From NCBI GenBank assembly GCA_016188105.1, contig JACPIL010000018.1, forward strand, positions 1 to 29,181: a stretch of DNA of 29,181 bases, in the 5' to 3' direction. The position numbers and the translations under genes are program-made. The notes beneath the pieces were generated by a model. The model saw only the letters and a list, made by a program, of their open reading frames with translations, was not told the DNA's origin and did no database searches. The DNA comes from Candidatus Woesearchaeota archaeon (lineage in GTDB: Archaea > Nanobdellota > Nanobdellia > Woesearchaeales > GW2011-AR9). Shown here piece after piece: positions 1-7,506 of this stretch; position 1 is the first letter of the stretch; the number at the start of each line of letters is the position of its first letter.

Positions 1-2
1 CC

Positions 3-275
3 AACTCACCACCAGTGCTACAAAACTATCTAGCTTTCAAAGAAGCAAAGGATTTGTATGAAGCTTTACTTCTCTATACCGCTCAAGAGCTTGCTTTAGA
101 TGAAATTGAAACTATTGACGATTATACTGATTCCATTAATATTGAACATCTGCCAAAAGAAGCAGCCGCTGAAGAGGAGAAAATGTTTCAAGACTATAGG
201 CTGTTTAGAGAGGCGTTACAAAAACAGCAGCCTTCTCAGGAGAAGATTACTTTTGTTCAAGCCTGCAATCCTTGA
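3..275 (+). CDS. Hypothetical protein, 5' end outside the window
   Basis: The reading frame is open from the first bases of the window and ends at TGA 273-275, so the true start may lie upstream. A GTG at 15 is the first possible start inside the window, but no ribosome binding site can be judged. The visible 90 residues are acidic and probably helical, rich in Glu, Ala, Lys and Gln, with no membrane segment or cysteine-pair motif. I do not recognise a family. It converges on the minus-strand antiporter gene, with 26 bases between the stop codons. Confidence 0.4.
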   Translation, partial: NSPPVLQNYLAFKEAKDLYEALLLYTAQELALDEIETIDDYTDSINIEHLPKEAAAEEEKMFQDYRLFREALQKQQPSQEKITFVQACNP

Positions 276-301
276 CGTTTAGGTGTACCAGAAACTGTTT
301 T

Positions 302-1240
302 TTAGTACCTTATCGAAGCATTGATCAACTTACGTTTCTCATTGGTAGCTATCTTTAAATGCTGCAGATGTCTCATTTTCTCTTTTAAGAATTTGTCAAA
401 ACTTAATCCGTGTTTCTCGATCAGCATGGAAGCATGATAGCCGCCTAATAGGTGCGGTAAGATTACGTAGCTAGCGCCTTTTTCGTATAAGTCGATGGCT
501 TCTTCTGCACGATGAGAGACTACCACGATGACTGCTGAACTATTTGCATCCCTAACTTTACCGATGATAGCAGCATTTATCTCAAAATCAGGAATAGTAG
601 AGACCACCATTTTCGCTTTGGAGAGATGTAATTCTTCCAGCAATTCCATATCAGAAGCATCGCCATAGATGCATTTCAGTCCTTTTTTGCTGAGCGCAGA
701 GACGATCTCAGGATTGTGGTCAACTATCAAAAATTTCTGCTTTATCTTCTTGAAGAGAACGATCAAGTCATGGCCAACCCGGTCGCAGCCGAATAAAATG
801 ACATCATATTTCTTATAGCCTAGCCGAGGAACAGCTGCCTTCAGATTCTTTTTTTCAAAGACAGATAAGTACTTTGAAACATAAGGATACATTTTTGCAG
901 CATATAAGAATAAATAACTAGAAACGGCGATGGTTATCAGAGCAACTGCGGTAATGATCGATAAAACTTCATGGCTGAGATGGCCGATAGTTATGCCGAG
1001 AGCGATCAAGATGTGAGAAAATTCACCTATCTGCGCAACCGTCCAGCCAGCCAGGAAACCGTTTCTTTTGGTATGTCCCATCAATCCCATGAGGATAAGT
1101 ATTGAAAGGGGATTTCCGATGAGAACTAGAAGGGAGAAGAGAATGACCGGCAGAATATTCTGCTGCAGATCACTGAAGCCAAGCTGGTAGCCGAGCATGA
1201 TAAAGAAGAGCACTAAAAAGAAGTCTCTCATGGGTTTCAT
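302..1240 (-). CDS. CPA2 cation/proton antiporter, C-terminal part with TrkA-N domain (split by frameshift)
   Basis: This is the second half of a Kef/CPA2-type monovalent cation/proton antiporter. About residues 1-115 are hydrophobic and supply the last membrane helices, including the segment GWTVAQIGEFSHILIALG typical of this family. Residues about 140-260 form a TrkA-N (RCK) Rossmann domain: the strand VILFGCDRVG, the acidic end IVDHNP, then GDASD and a second strand VVSTIP. In the family this domain senses nucleotides or redox state and gates the membrane part. The first methionine is internal to the ancestral protein: coding similarity continues upstream as HRYEISSK, in frame, beyond the shift. 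The N-terminal half is the neighbouring ORF 1254-2009, and the two join at a CT dinucleotide run. Translated alone, this fragment would lack most of the transport domain. Confidence 0.85.
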   Translation of the reverse strand: MKPMRDFFLVLFFIMLGYQLGFSDLQQNILPVILFSLLVLIGNPLSILILMGLMGHTKRNGFLAGWTVAQIGEFSHILIALGITIGHLSHEVLSIITAVALITIAVSSYLFLYAAKMYPYVSKYLSVFEKKNLKAAVPRLGYKKYDVILFGCDRVGHDLIVLFKKIKQKFLIVDHNPEIVSALSKKGLKCIYGDASDMELLEELHLSKAKMVVSTIPDFEINAAIIGKVRDANSSAVIVVVSHRAEEAIDLYEKGASYVILPHLLGGYHASMLIEKHGLSFDKFLKEKMRHLQHLKIATNEKRKLINASIRY

Positions 1241-1253
1241 TTTTGAGCTTATT

Positions 1254-2009
1254 TCATAACGGTGAGAGAGAGAGAGTTACCCCTGCGATCAATGCGCCGA
1301 TTTCCAAAGAAAATCCGGTCTTAAAGAACAACAAAGAAAGGGCAAAAGCCCAGCTGATAGAGAATAGAAGAAGCATCTCCTGGCTTTTTGCGACTACTCT
1401 GGTGATATGTGGAAGAATATATACTCCGATTAAGAATAATCCAATCAAAAGCGCTAGTCCTTTTAAGGCCACTCCTAATACTAAAGTTTGAGCATTCATC
1501 CCGCCATTTAAGGAAGAGAAAATGATGAGAGCAAAAATAGCAAGCAGATCCTGCACTAATAAAAATCCAATGGTAATCTTTCCGTATAAGGTTTCAGTTT
1601 CATTTTTATCAGAGAGCAGCTTGAGGATAAGGATAGTGCTGCTAAAAGAAAGAGCGAGCCCGATGTAAATGGAAGTGAGAGTAGAAAACCCTAAAGCGAG
1701 TGAAAGGAAGAAACCGATTGCTGTCGTAAAGAGAGCTTGTCCAACCCCAGTAACAATAGAAACCAAGCCCACTTCTTTGATAACTTTGGGATCTAAACCT
1801 AAGCCTACCACGAAGAGTAATAACGCAACCCCCATGTGTGAAAACAAGGTAATGGTATCGGTAGTACTGATAAGATTTAACAAAGAAGGGCCGACAATTA
1901 TTCCTGTAAGAATATATCCGATGATCAGCGGCTGCTTGAAAAAACGCATCATGATGCTTACCAATGCAGCAATGCCGATTACTAATCCTACCTCGAAGAA
2001 TGTATCCAT
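1254..2009 (-). CDS. CPA2 cation/proton antiporter, N-terminal membrane part (split by frameshift)
   Basis: The protein has roughly eight hydrophobic segments and typical CPA2 motifs: QPLIIGYILTGIIVGP near residues 27-42, LLLFVVGLGLDPK near 83-95, ALSFSSTILILKLL near 128-141, and FLLVQDLLAI near 159-168, whose QD pair belongs to the ion-binding region of this family. It ends abruptly after ALIAGVTLSLSPL, where intact family members continue into a further helix. The continuation is in the next frame (ORF 302-1240). The start at 2009 is supported by a GAGG motif a few bases upstream and a TATA element at 2046-2055. The gene is divergent from NOG1. Alone it is a truncated transporter, but one dinucleotide change would restore a protein of about 570 residues. 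Confidence 0.85.
   Translation of the reverse strand: MDTFFEVGLVIGIAALVSIMMRFFKQPLIIGYILTGIIVGPSLLNLISTTDTITLFSHMGVALLLFVVGLGLDPKVIKEVGLVSIVTGVGQALFTTAIGFFLSLALGFSTLTSIYIGLALSFSSTILILKLLSDKNETETLYGKITIGFLLVQDLLAIFALIIFSSLNGGMNAQTLVLGVALKGLALLIGLFLIGVYILPHITRVVAKSQEMLLLFSISWAFALSLLFFKTGFSLEIGALIAGVTLSLSPL
1264..1276. repeat. GA/CT dinucleotide run at the antiporter frameshift
   Basis: Thirteen bases of alternating G and A (CT on the coding strand) lie exactly where the antiporter reading frame breaks. Adding one CT unit restores the frame: LSLS followed by HRYEISSKMKP. Simple repeats inside coding regions are classic slippage sites. Confidence 0.85.
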
Positions 2010-2045
2010 GTAAAGCCTCTTTTTAGGTTGAAAGAGAATTTTATG

Positions 2046-2055
2046 TTATATAAAT
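2046..2055 (-). promoter_or_regulatory. TATA element of the antiporter gene
   Basis: On the minus strand this reads ATTTATATAA, 37-46 bases upstream of the antiporter ATG at 2009. It fits a short leader containing the GAGG ribosome binding site seen just before the ATG. Confidence 0.5.
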
Positions 2056-2088
2056 GTTATGCCAAAGCGACGATACTTTTTATTCTCA

Positions 2089-2122
2089 GCACACCACCAC
2101 GTTGGCGGCCATAGTGGTGTGC
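2089..2122. other. Strong hairpin in the antiporter/NOG1 divergent spacer, with 5S rRNA-like loop sequence
   Basis: GCACACCAC at 2089-2097 and GTGGTGTGC at 2114-2122 are perfect 9-bp inverted repeats around a 16-base loop. The loop and second arm contain GGCGGCCATAG, which matches the usual beginning of archaeal 5S rRNA. The conserved CCCGAAC segment of 5S rRNA is absent, so this is not a complete 5S gene. It is GC-rich in an otherwise AT-rich spacer. Confidence 0.5.
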
Positions 2123-2162
2123 GACTAGGCGGGGGTTGGGATTAATATTTCAGTAACAAACA

Positions 2163-2170
2163 TTTAAAAT
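2163..2170 (+). promoter_or_regulatory. TATA element of NOG1
   Basis: TTTAAAAT ends 24 bases before the ATG at 2194, the spacing expected for a leaderless archaeal transcript. No ribosome binding site is visible before this ATG. Confidence 0.45.
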
Positions 2171-2193
2171 ACAACCCCTATTCTGCAGTATAT

Positions 2194-3159
2194 ATGAATT
2201 TTGAGAAACTTCCTACGGTAGAAACAAGCAAGGTTTTGCTAGATATAGCTTTCCGGAAAGCCCGGGAGAGAGGAAGCCAAAAGAAGTTAGTGGGCAGCTG
2301 GATCCAGATCATTAAGAAAAAAGAGAGCTTGAAATTAGACATTGTAAAAGATTCTTTAGTGCAGAAGCTGGAACATGTCTTGACTCAATTTCCGCAGACG
2401 GAAGTGCTGCCTGAGTTTTACATCAAGCTGATGAAACTTACCTTAGAGTACGGAGATTTTAAGAAATCTCTAGGCGCGTTAAACTGGGCCAATGGAAGGA
2501 TACGCTTATTGCAGAGAGAATATATCGGCAAAATTAATCGGGCTCAGGAACCAGAAAGGATCAATGGCGCTTCAAAAGAATTCTACGGCAGAGTCTCTTC
2601 TACCTTGAAACAGATTGATGAAAATCTCAAATATCTGGAAGAATGCAGGAGGATTATGAAGACCTATCCTGATGTCAGGGACCTCTTCACAATCTGCATC
2701 TACGGATTTCCTAACGTCGGAAAAACTACTTTGTTAAACAAACTAGCCAGCACCAAAGCAAAAACAGCAGCATATGCTTTCACGACCGTAAGTATCAATG
2801 CAGGATATTCTTCAGTTGATGGAGTTAAAGTACAAGTATTGGATCTTCCAGGAACTTTAGCCCGGCCGGAGAAAATGAATAATATCGAACTGCAGGCAGA
2901 ATTGGCATTGCAGGAATTAGCCGATATGGTTGTTTTTGTTTTTGACGTAAGCGGTTCTTCAGGATATTCTTTTGAAAAGCAAAAGCAGCTTTACAAGAAA
3001 ATTGAAGATCTTAAGCCTTTGATTTATGTAAGTAAAACTGATCTGCCTGGAGGAATTCCTGATGCTAGTTTTCCTTACAAATATCTTTCTTTTGAAGAGT
3101 TGAAGGAAAAGATACATGCCAAGGCGAAAGTAGAAGCAGAGGAAAAAATAGAGGAATAA
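2194..3159 (+). CDS. NOG1-family ribosome-assembly GTPase
   Basis: This is an Obg/NOG1-type translation-factor GTPase, a class that acts in large ribosomal subunit assembly. The N-terminal 160 residues are helical, as in NOG1. The G domain follows: G1 GFPNVGKTT at 171-179, G2-like FTTVSINAG near 197-204, G3 DLPG at 217-220, and SKTD at 280-283 in place of the common NKxD (G4). A length of 321 residues is normal for archaeal NOG1, which lacks the long C-terminal extension of the eukaryotic protein. The last 20 residues are Lys/Glu-rich. Transcription is probably leaderless from the TATA at 2163. The large-subunit protein L10e, encoded about 1.2 kb away, is consistent with a ribosome-biogenesis neighbourhood. 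Confidence 0.9.
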   Translation: MNFEKLPTVETSKVLLDIAFRKARERGSQKKLVGSWIQIIKKKESLKLDIVKDSLVQKLEHVLTQFPQTEVLPEFYIKLMKLTLEYGDFKKSLGALNWANGRIRLLQREYIGKINRAQEPERINGASKEFYGRVSSTLKQIDENLKYLEECRRIMKTYPDVRDLFTICIYGFPNVGKTTLLNKLASTKAKTAAYAFTTVSINAGYSSVDGVKVQVLDLPGTLARPEKMNNIELQAELALQELADMVVFVFDVSGSSGYSFEKQKQLYKKIEDLKPLIYVSKTDLPGGIPDASFPYKYLSFEELKEKIHAKAKVEAEEKIEE

Positions 3160-3225
3160 ATTTTAGACTTATCTTTATTATTTCACAAAGAAGCATTAAT
3201 AAAGAAGAAAATCTTTCTGCAGAGC

Positions 3226-4305
3226 ATGAATGAGCCGGAAAGGTCAAACCAATCCTTAGGAAAGGAAAGATTCTTTTTGTTTCTAAGCATTCTAGTGACA
3301 GCAGTATTTTTAACCAGTTCGCCGGAAAGTCTTCTAGTTTTTTTTAAGGGAACATTCGGCGGCATAACTGGCGCCAGCGTGGCAGTAGAAGAGGTAGGGA
3401 TGAAAGATTATGTTATTGGTTTGCTTATTTTTATGTCTCTGGTTGCTCTGGTTTTTTATGCCGTTCATGTTTTGCGTAATCCCCGGCCGCAGCGCTGGCA
3501 GGTTGAAATCCCTGAAGTCAGCGAAGAAGAAACAAAAAACATTACGCCCTTGAAGGGAAAATATTCTTTAGAGAATCAATTAGACCAGATCAACGATGAG
3601 ATTAAGGGATTACGAAAAAGAAAGGATCTGCCAAAGAAAAGAACCGCCAAGAAATTAACCAGATTTGCTAATGTGCATGAAGATGTATTAAGGAATGAAT
3701 TACGCAAAATAACGGCAAAACTGCAGGGGTTTAGGAAACCATTGGTGTTAGAATCAGCACCCAGCAAATGGGATGAAGATTTAGAGAGAGTAAAAAAGAG
3801 GCTGGACAATGTCGAGAAGATGAGAATTACAAGAGCAAAGATGTCAAAAAAAGTCCCTTCTAAAAGACATATAGCCTTAACCGTGGAAGCGAAACAGATC
3901 CAGCAAAAGTGGGAGCATGAGACAAAAAGAAAACCGATTGTCGTAAGTTATTCTGAAAAAGATGTTACTCTGAATAAAGACTTGGAACGTATTAGGAAAG
4001 AATTGGCAAGTGTCGATAAGATGAAGCTTACAAGAGCAAAAATACGTGAAACAACTCCGTCCATCCGGGAGATCGGAGAAGCATTGGAAAGAAGAAAGCT
4101 GAATCAAGAGCTAGAGAAAGTAAGCTCCATGCTGGATAAAGGGAAAAAGAATTCTTCTTATTTTATACGGCGTTATATCCCTTCTTTCCGGGAACGGGAT
4201 TTAGAGAAAATTAAAAAGAGATTGCAGAAGAAAGGATATCTGCCGCCCAAGGAATTGGCAAGGATTGAAAGAAAGTTAAGAGAGTTGAAGGGTAATCAGA
4301 AGTAA
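3226..4305 (+). CDS. Membrane-anchored coiled-coil protein with internal repeats
   Basis: Family not recognised. Two hydrophobic segments, about residues 16-31 and 61-83, are followed by a long, highly charged Lys/Arg/Glu region to the end (359 residues). That region contains at least two related units: DLERVKKRLDNVEKMRITRAK (about 186-206) and DLERIRKELASVDKMKLTRAK. Weaker copies are DLEKIKKRLQKKG and LENQLDQINDEIKGLRKRK. This periodic heptad pattern predicts a cytoplasmic or extracellular rod. The start has no clear ribosome binding site; an AT-rich ATTAATAAAG about 25 bases upstream could be a TATA element. The gene follows NOG1 by 66 bases on the same strand. A structural or tethering role is only an inference. 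Confidence 0.75.
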   Translation: MNEPERSNQSLGKERFFLFLSILVTAVFLTSSPESLLVFFKGTFGGITGASVAVEEVGMKDYVIGLLIFMSLVALVFYAVHVLRNPRPQRWQVEIPEVSEEETKNITPLKGKYSLENQLDQINDEIKGLRKRKDLPKKRTAKKLTRFANVHEDVLRNELRKITAKLQGFRKPLVLESAPSKWDEDLERVKKRLDNVEKMRITRAKMSKKVPSKRHIALTVEAKQIQQKWEHETKRKPIVVSYSEKDVTLNKDLERIRKELASVDKMKLTRAKIRETTPSIREIGEALERRKLNQELEKVSSMLDKGKKNSSYFIRRYIPSFRERDLEKIKKRLQKKGYLPPKELARIERKLRELKGNQK

Positions 4306-4350
4306 TGAATTTTGAAATTTAAAGTATAATCATTTTAACTTACTATCTTT

Positions 4351-4866
4351 CTAACTAACAACAACTTTGCAAGAACAAGGTAATTTTGTTGCTGCCCGTT
4401 CTAGTGCTTCTCGAGCTGCTTTAAGGTCTTTCTTCTCTATCCGCAGTTCGAAGGCAGTCTGTCCCTCTTTCATCCGCGCAGCACAGCCGATGGTTTTACC
4501 ATAGGACATCTTCATACCGGTACTCATACGGTCTGCACCTGCCCCTGAAGCTAAGGGATTTTCACGCAGAACGTGGAAAGGATATACTTTTAAGCGTAAA
4601 TGAAAGTTTTTACCTAAGGTTTTCTCTAAATAACGGTTAGAAACGACTCGGGCTGATTCTAAGGATTCCTGCCGGATGTTCATGGCTCTCTGAACGTTAA
4701 GTTTTAGGGTGGTATCATACTCCTTGTTAGCAGTTCCCATGTCAAAGCGTACTATCTTCATATGAGGGAACCCACCGCGGACATAGTTCTGTTTAGTGTA
4801 CTTACTAATACGAGTATAGGGCCTTTCGAGATTTTGATACGCGGAAAACTTCCTGAGGCGGGCCAT
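4351..4866 (-). CDS. rpl10e: 50S ribosomal protein L10e (uL16)
   Basis: This is the archaeal/eukaryotic L10e (bacterial L16 equivalent), a component of the large subunit near the peptidyl-transferase centre and tRNA sites. It begins MARLRKFSAYQ and contains family blocks such as YVRGGFPHMKIVRFDMG, YPFHVLRENPLASGAGADR and RMSTGMKMSYGKTIGCAAR. At 171 residues it is the expected full length. The start is clear because of the conserved N-terminus and a TATA element 23-31 bases upstream, which suggests a leaderless mRNA. It ends convergently, close to the coiled-coil gene. This is one of the best archaeal markers in the window. Confidence 0.97.
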   Translation of the reverse strand: MARLRKFSAYQNLERPYTRISKYTKQNYVRGGFPHMKIVRFDMGTANKEYDTTLKLNVQRAMNIRQESLESARVVSNRYLEKTLGKNFHLRLKVYPFHVLRENPLASGAGADRMSTGMKMSYGKTIGCAARMKEGQTAFELRIEKKDLKAAREALERAATKLPCSCKVVVS

Positions 4867-4888
4867 ACAGCTGAAAAATTAGGGCTTC

Positions 4889-4897
4889 TTTATAAAG
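4889..4897 (-). promoter_or_regulatory. TATA element of rpl10e
   Basis: The minus strand reads CTTTATAAA here, 23-31 bases upstream of the L10e ATG at 4866. This is the canonical archaeal TATA sequence and spacing for a leaderless transcript. Confidence 0.65.
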
Positions 4898-4933
4898 ATT
4901 TCCAATCTCTCTAAGATGAATAAATCAGAACAA

Positions 4934-6553
4934 TTATTGAGGCAATTGCACTGGTTGTTCAGGAGCGATCCAATCCAAATCTTCTATCTGAGGATTTGCG
5001 CTTCGAACGTCTTTCAGCCAATCTTCAAATGGTATCTTTCCGCCATGCTTTTGATGTAATTTTACAAAAGTATCTCCTTTCTGAATAGAGTAAACTGTTT
5101 TTGAAGGATCAATCTTAGGGATAGGTTTTACCATTAGTGATGGGCGGGCAGTTACTTCGATCGGTTCATTTACCGGCAACTTATAGGCTTCCCTTTGTGG
5201 CGGCGCTTCTTGAGAGGAAGCTTTAGCATAAGGTTTTGTTTCTTTTATTTGTGGCGTATCTACGCTCATGGAAAGAGAAGCGCTTTCTTCTAAAGCATTA
5301 ACATGCTTCACAGATGAATTGAAATAACTGTAACCGATCCCTGCGATTACTGCACCAAAGCCAGCAAATGCGGCAGCAACCAGAGCTGCTTTAGATAGAG
5401 CAGGCATTGTTTTTCTTGGTTTAGGTAATTGAGTGACAACTTTTTCTAGATTTTTTGGAAGATAAGATACACTTACTGGAGTTACATCAACTGCTGTTTC
5501 TTCCAATTCAGAAAGATCAACATCAACTTCAGAGATTTCGATTTCAGGAGTGTCGTTGATTATTTCAAAATCTTCTGAGGATAATTCAACTATATCGTCA
5601 TTTACATTTGTATACGGAGTAGTAGTTTTTATTTCTTGAGTAGAAGACTTAGATGTTGCCAATAGATCATTCAAATTGATCATAGCCTGATCAAAATCAG
5701 CTAATTCTTTAGTAGTGTTCTCAAATTTTTGGTATAAATTATGCAATTTTTCATCTTGAGTACGATCCAATCCTATCGCCCTTAATAATCTAAGTCTTTT
5801 CTGAGCAGCTTTTAGCACTTCAGGAGAATATTCTGCTCTTTCTAGCAAGTCAACTGATAACTCTACTTTCTCGTATGTATTCCCGGAGCCATCAAATAAA
5901 GGAACATTAGCGAAAATATCTCCTTTCGTTCTAGTATTTTGATAAGTTGAATTGCTCTTTCTTGTTTCAAGAGCTTTCTCCTTTTCCGCTTCAACAATCA
6001 AGCCATTCAAACCAGCATGTTTCGCTAACTCTTCTTTCGTTTCTTTTTCCACGCGTTTGTTGATTTTAAGTTGTAAGCCAGTGATATCAAATGCCAACTC
6101 TTGGTAATTACGTCTTTCGCAGCTTTCAACAGGAATAGTGAAATATGCATCCCGAGCTTTCTTCTTTACTTCGGCTAGTTCAAGGATAGAAGAATGTTCA
6201 TAATTTCCCAGATCGAGATTATTACGAATCTTTTCTAACTCTTCAAGAGCCCTATTTATGGGAGTATCGGCAGCTTGCCGTAAATCTACTATATTCATAT
6301 AAGTAGAATAATATTTGTTATCAATGTCATCGGTATCCATTGCATCATTTCGTACTGAATTATACGCTCCTCTAAACTGGTTTTCAAGTTTTTTAAGTTC
6401 GGAGAGATTGCCTTTTGGCAAATCCTCAGAGAAGGTACAAAATACGTCAAGGTAAACTGACGGATCATAAAAATTAGCAGGATTCATGCTTGATAGGATA
6501 GATTGCTTTACTTCTGCCTTGTCCTGAACATTGGAGGTGTTGTAAGTCATCAT
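4934..6553 (-). CDS. Single-pass membrane protein with C-terminal LysM-like domain
   Basis: The family is not recognised as a whole. Residues 1-330 are soluble, acidic and mostly helical. A hydrophobic segment of about residues 388-410 (AALVAAAFAGFGAVIAGIGY) would cross the membrane. After a Pro/Glu/Lys linker, residues 486-537 look like a LysM domain: VYSIQKGDTFVKLHQKHG, then a region with NPQI and a closing PVQLPQ. LysM domains usually bind N-acetyl-hexosamine polymers, so the C-terminus may touch a cell-surface glycan. The start ATGATG overlaps the TGA of the upstream gene 6550-6945, indicating translational coupling. Both proteins share the opening MTY and an EVDVDL motif (here about residues 342-347). 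No cell-wall enzyme domain is seen. Confidence 0.7.
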   Translation of the reverse strand: MMTYNTSNVQDKAEVKQSILSSMNPANFYDPSVYLDVFCTFSEDLPKGNLSELKKLENQFRGAYNSVRNDAMDTDDIDNKYYSTYMNIVDLRQAADTPINRALEELEKIRNNLDLGNYEHSSILELAEVKKKARDAYFTIPVESCERRNYQELAFDITGLQLKINKRVEKETKEELAKHAGLNGLIVEAEKEKALETRKSNSTYQNTRTKGDIFANVPLFDGSGNTYEKVELSVDLLERAEYSPEVLKAAQKRLRLLRAIGLDRTQDEKLHNLYQKFENTTKELADFDQAMINLNDLLATSKSSTQEIKTTTPYTNVNDDIVELSSEDFEIINDTPEIEISEVDVDLSELEETAVDVTPVSVSYLPKNLEKVVTQLPKPRKTMPALSKAALVAAAFAGFGAVIAGIGYSYFNSSVKHVNALEESASLSMSVDTPQIKETKPYAKASSQEAPPQREAYKLPVNEPIEVTARPSLMVKPIPKIDPSKTVYSIQKGDTFVKLHQKHGGKIPFEDWLKDVRSANPQIEDLDWIAPEQPVQLPQ

Positions 6554-6945
6554 TTTCTGGACCTTGGATTCAGCACCCGTTTAGGCGGAAGTTGTGTTTT
6601 GATTATATGGGAAGCCTGGTAACTAGCGCTACCTGTAGGTGAAATAAGGGAATTAGCGTGCAATTTTCGCAACTGATTTAATACTTCTTGCGCATGCCGT
6701 CCATACATACTATTATGATAAGGGTCTGCACGAATTATTCCATAAACCTCACTCATAGCACTTACTACTTTCCATAACTCAGTTGAATCACGTCCGACAT
6801 ATTCTCCACGAGAGTGTCTTTCTTCAACTTGTAAGAAATGTTCAATATGTTCATTAGGTTGAGGGGGAGTGGTGCTAGCCCTAAATTCCTCTAGGTCGAC
6901 ATCAACTTCAGGTTCTTTAATGGCAGGTTTAGTTTTATAGGTCAT
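6550..6945 (-). CDS. Hypothetical protein coupled to the LysM-like membrane protein
   Basis: Unknown soluble protein of about 131 residues. It starts MTYKTKPA and has the acidic motif EVDVDLEEF near residues 12-20, also found in the downstream membrane protein. The C-terminus is basic and ends NPRSRK. An in-frame ATG at 6951 directly abuts the GAGGT motif, while the ATG at 6945 has a 6-base spacing to it, so 6945 is preferred. A TATA element (GTTTATAAATG on the minus strand, about 6980-6990) lies upstream. The stop overlaps the start of the following gene. The coupling and shared motif suggest the two products work together; no function can be assigned. Confidence 0.65.
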   Translation of the reverse strand: MTYKTKPAIKEPEVDVDLEEFRASTTPPQPNEHIEHFLQVEERHSRGEYVGRDSTELWKVVSAMSEVYGIIRADPYHNSMYGRHAQEVLNQLRKLHANSLISPTGSASYQASHIIKTQLPPKRVLNPRSRK

Positions 6946-7005
6946 TTTCATACCTCGTTTTCTATCTTATTGAGCGCATCATTTATAAACTTTTCGTTAG
7001 TTTAA

Positions 7006-7437
7006 TCACTCAGAAGTAGTCAATTCTTGAGGAAAGAGTTTCTGTACTGTATTTTTCAGAGATTCGAATAAATCGATCTTGATGGTAGCTTGGCGATCCA
7101 AGCTTTCATAAAAAGCATCAGTTTCTTCGTCCAATTCTTTTTTGGTTGGAGAGGTATAGTCAAGCCAGGAAAAATCATCGCGATCAAAGTCATAGAGAGC
7201 TCTGTCAGGCTCGATATAATCAAAAATATGTTGATGGTCAGGATGAACCCTTTCCCATTTTGAGGTACTAGTATCTGAATCAACAATTTTTATTTCCCTT
7301 TCTACAGGACCGACTACTGTTGCAGAAACACTAACTTCAGCCGAATTGGAATCAGCATAGGCAGTACTATGTACTGCGATGCCGGCAATTACTGCTACTA
7401 ATGTCGGTTTTATCCTTTGGGATTTTGTCTGATACAT
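7006..7437 (-). CDS. Secreted acidic protein of unknown function
   Basis: The 143-residue product begins with a basic N-region (MYQTKSQRIKP) followed by a hydrophobic stretch LVAVIAGIAVHSTAYADS, a signal peptide probably cleaved near residue 29. The mature part is acidic and rich in Asp, Ser and Thr, with an aromatic/Asp cluster YDFDRDDFSWLDY. There are no cysteines or recognisable domains. A TATA-like TTTATATA on the minus strand at about 7463-7472 sits 26-35 bases upstream of the start, which supports its own short-leader transcript. It precedes the two coupled genes 6550-6945 and 4934-6553 on the same strand, so the three may form an envelope module. Confidence 0.65.
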   Translation of the reverse strand: MYQTKSQRIKPTLVAVIAGIAVHSTAYADSNSAEVSVSATVVGPVEREIKIVDSDTSTSKWERVHPDHQHIFDYIEPDRALYDFDRDDFSWLDYTSPTKKELDEETDAFYESLDRQATIKIDLFESLKNTVQKLFPQELTTSE

Positions 7438-7474
7438 TTTGATCTTTATTCTTATTCCTGCATTTATATAAAAA

Positions 7475-7506
7475 TATTATCTAAAAGAATTATTATCTAA
7501 GAGATT
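7475..7506. repeat. 16-bp tandem duplication after the helicase stop codon
   Basis: Two copies of a 16-base unit beginning TATTATCTAA lie side by side (14 of 16 positions equal). The second touches the last base of the helicase stop codon. This is the same kind of spacer duplication seen many times further downstream. Confidence 0.7.

Noticed and set aside
1669..2013. Plus-strand ORF of 114 codons within the antiporter
   Set aside because: Antisense shadow of conserved membrane protein sequence.
2090..2210. Complete 5S rRNA gene
   Set aside because: Only the first 11 or so bases match; the CCCGAAC region and a closing 3' strand are missing.
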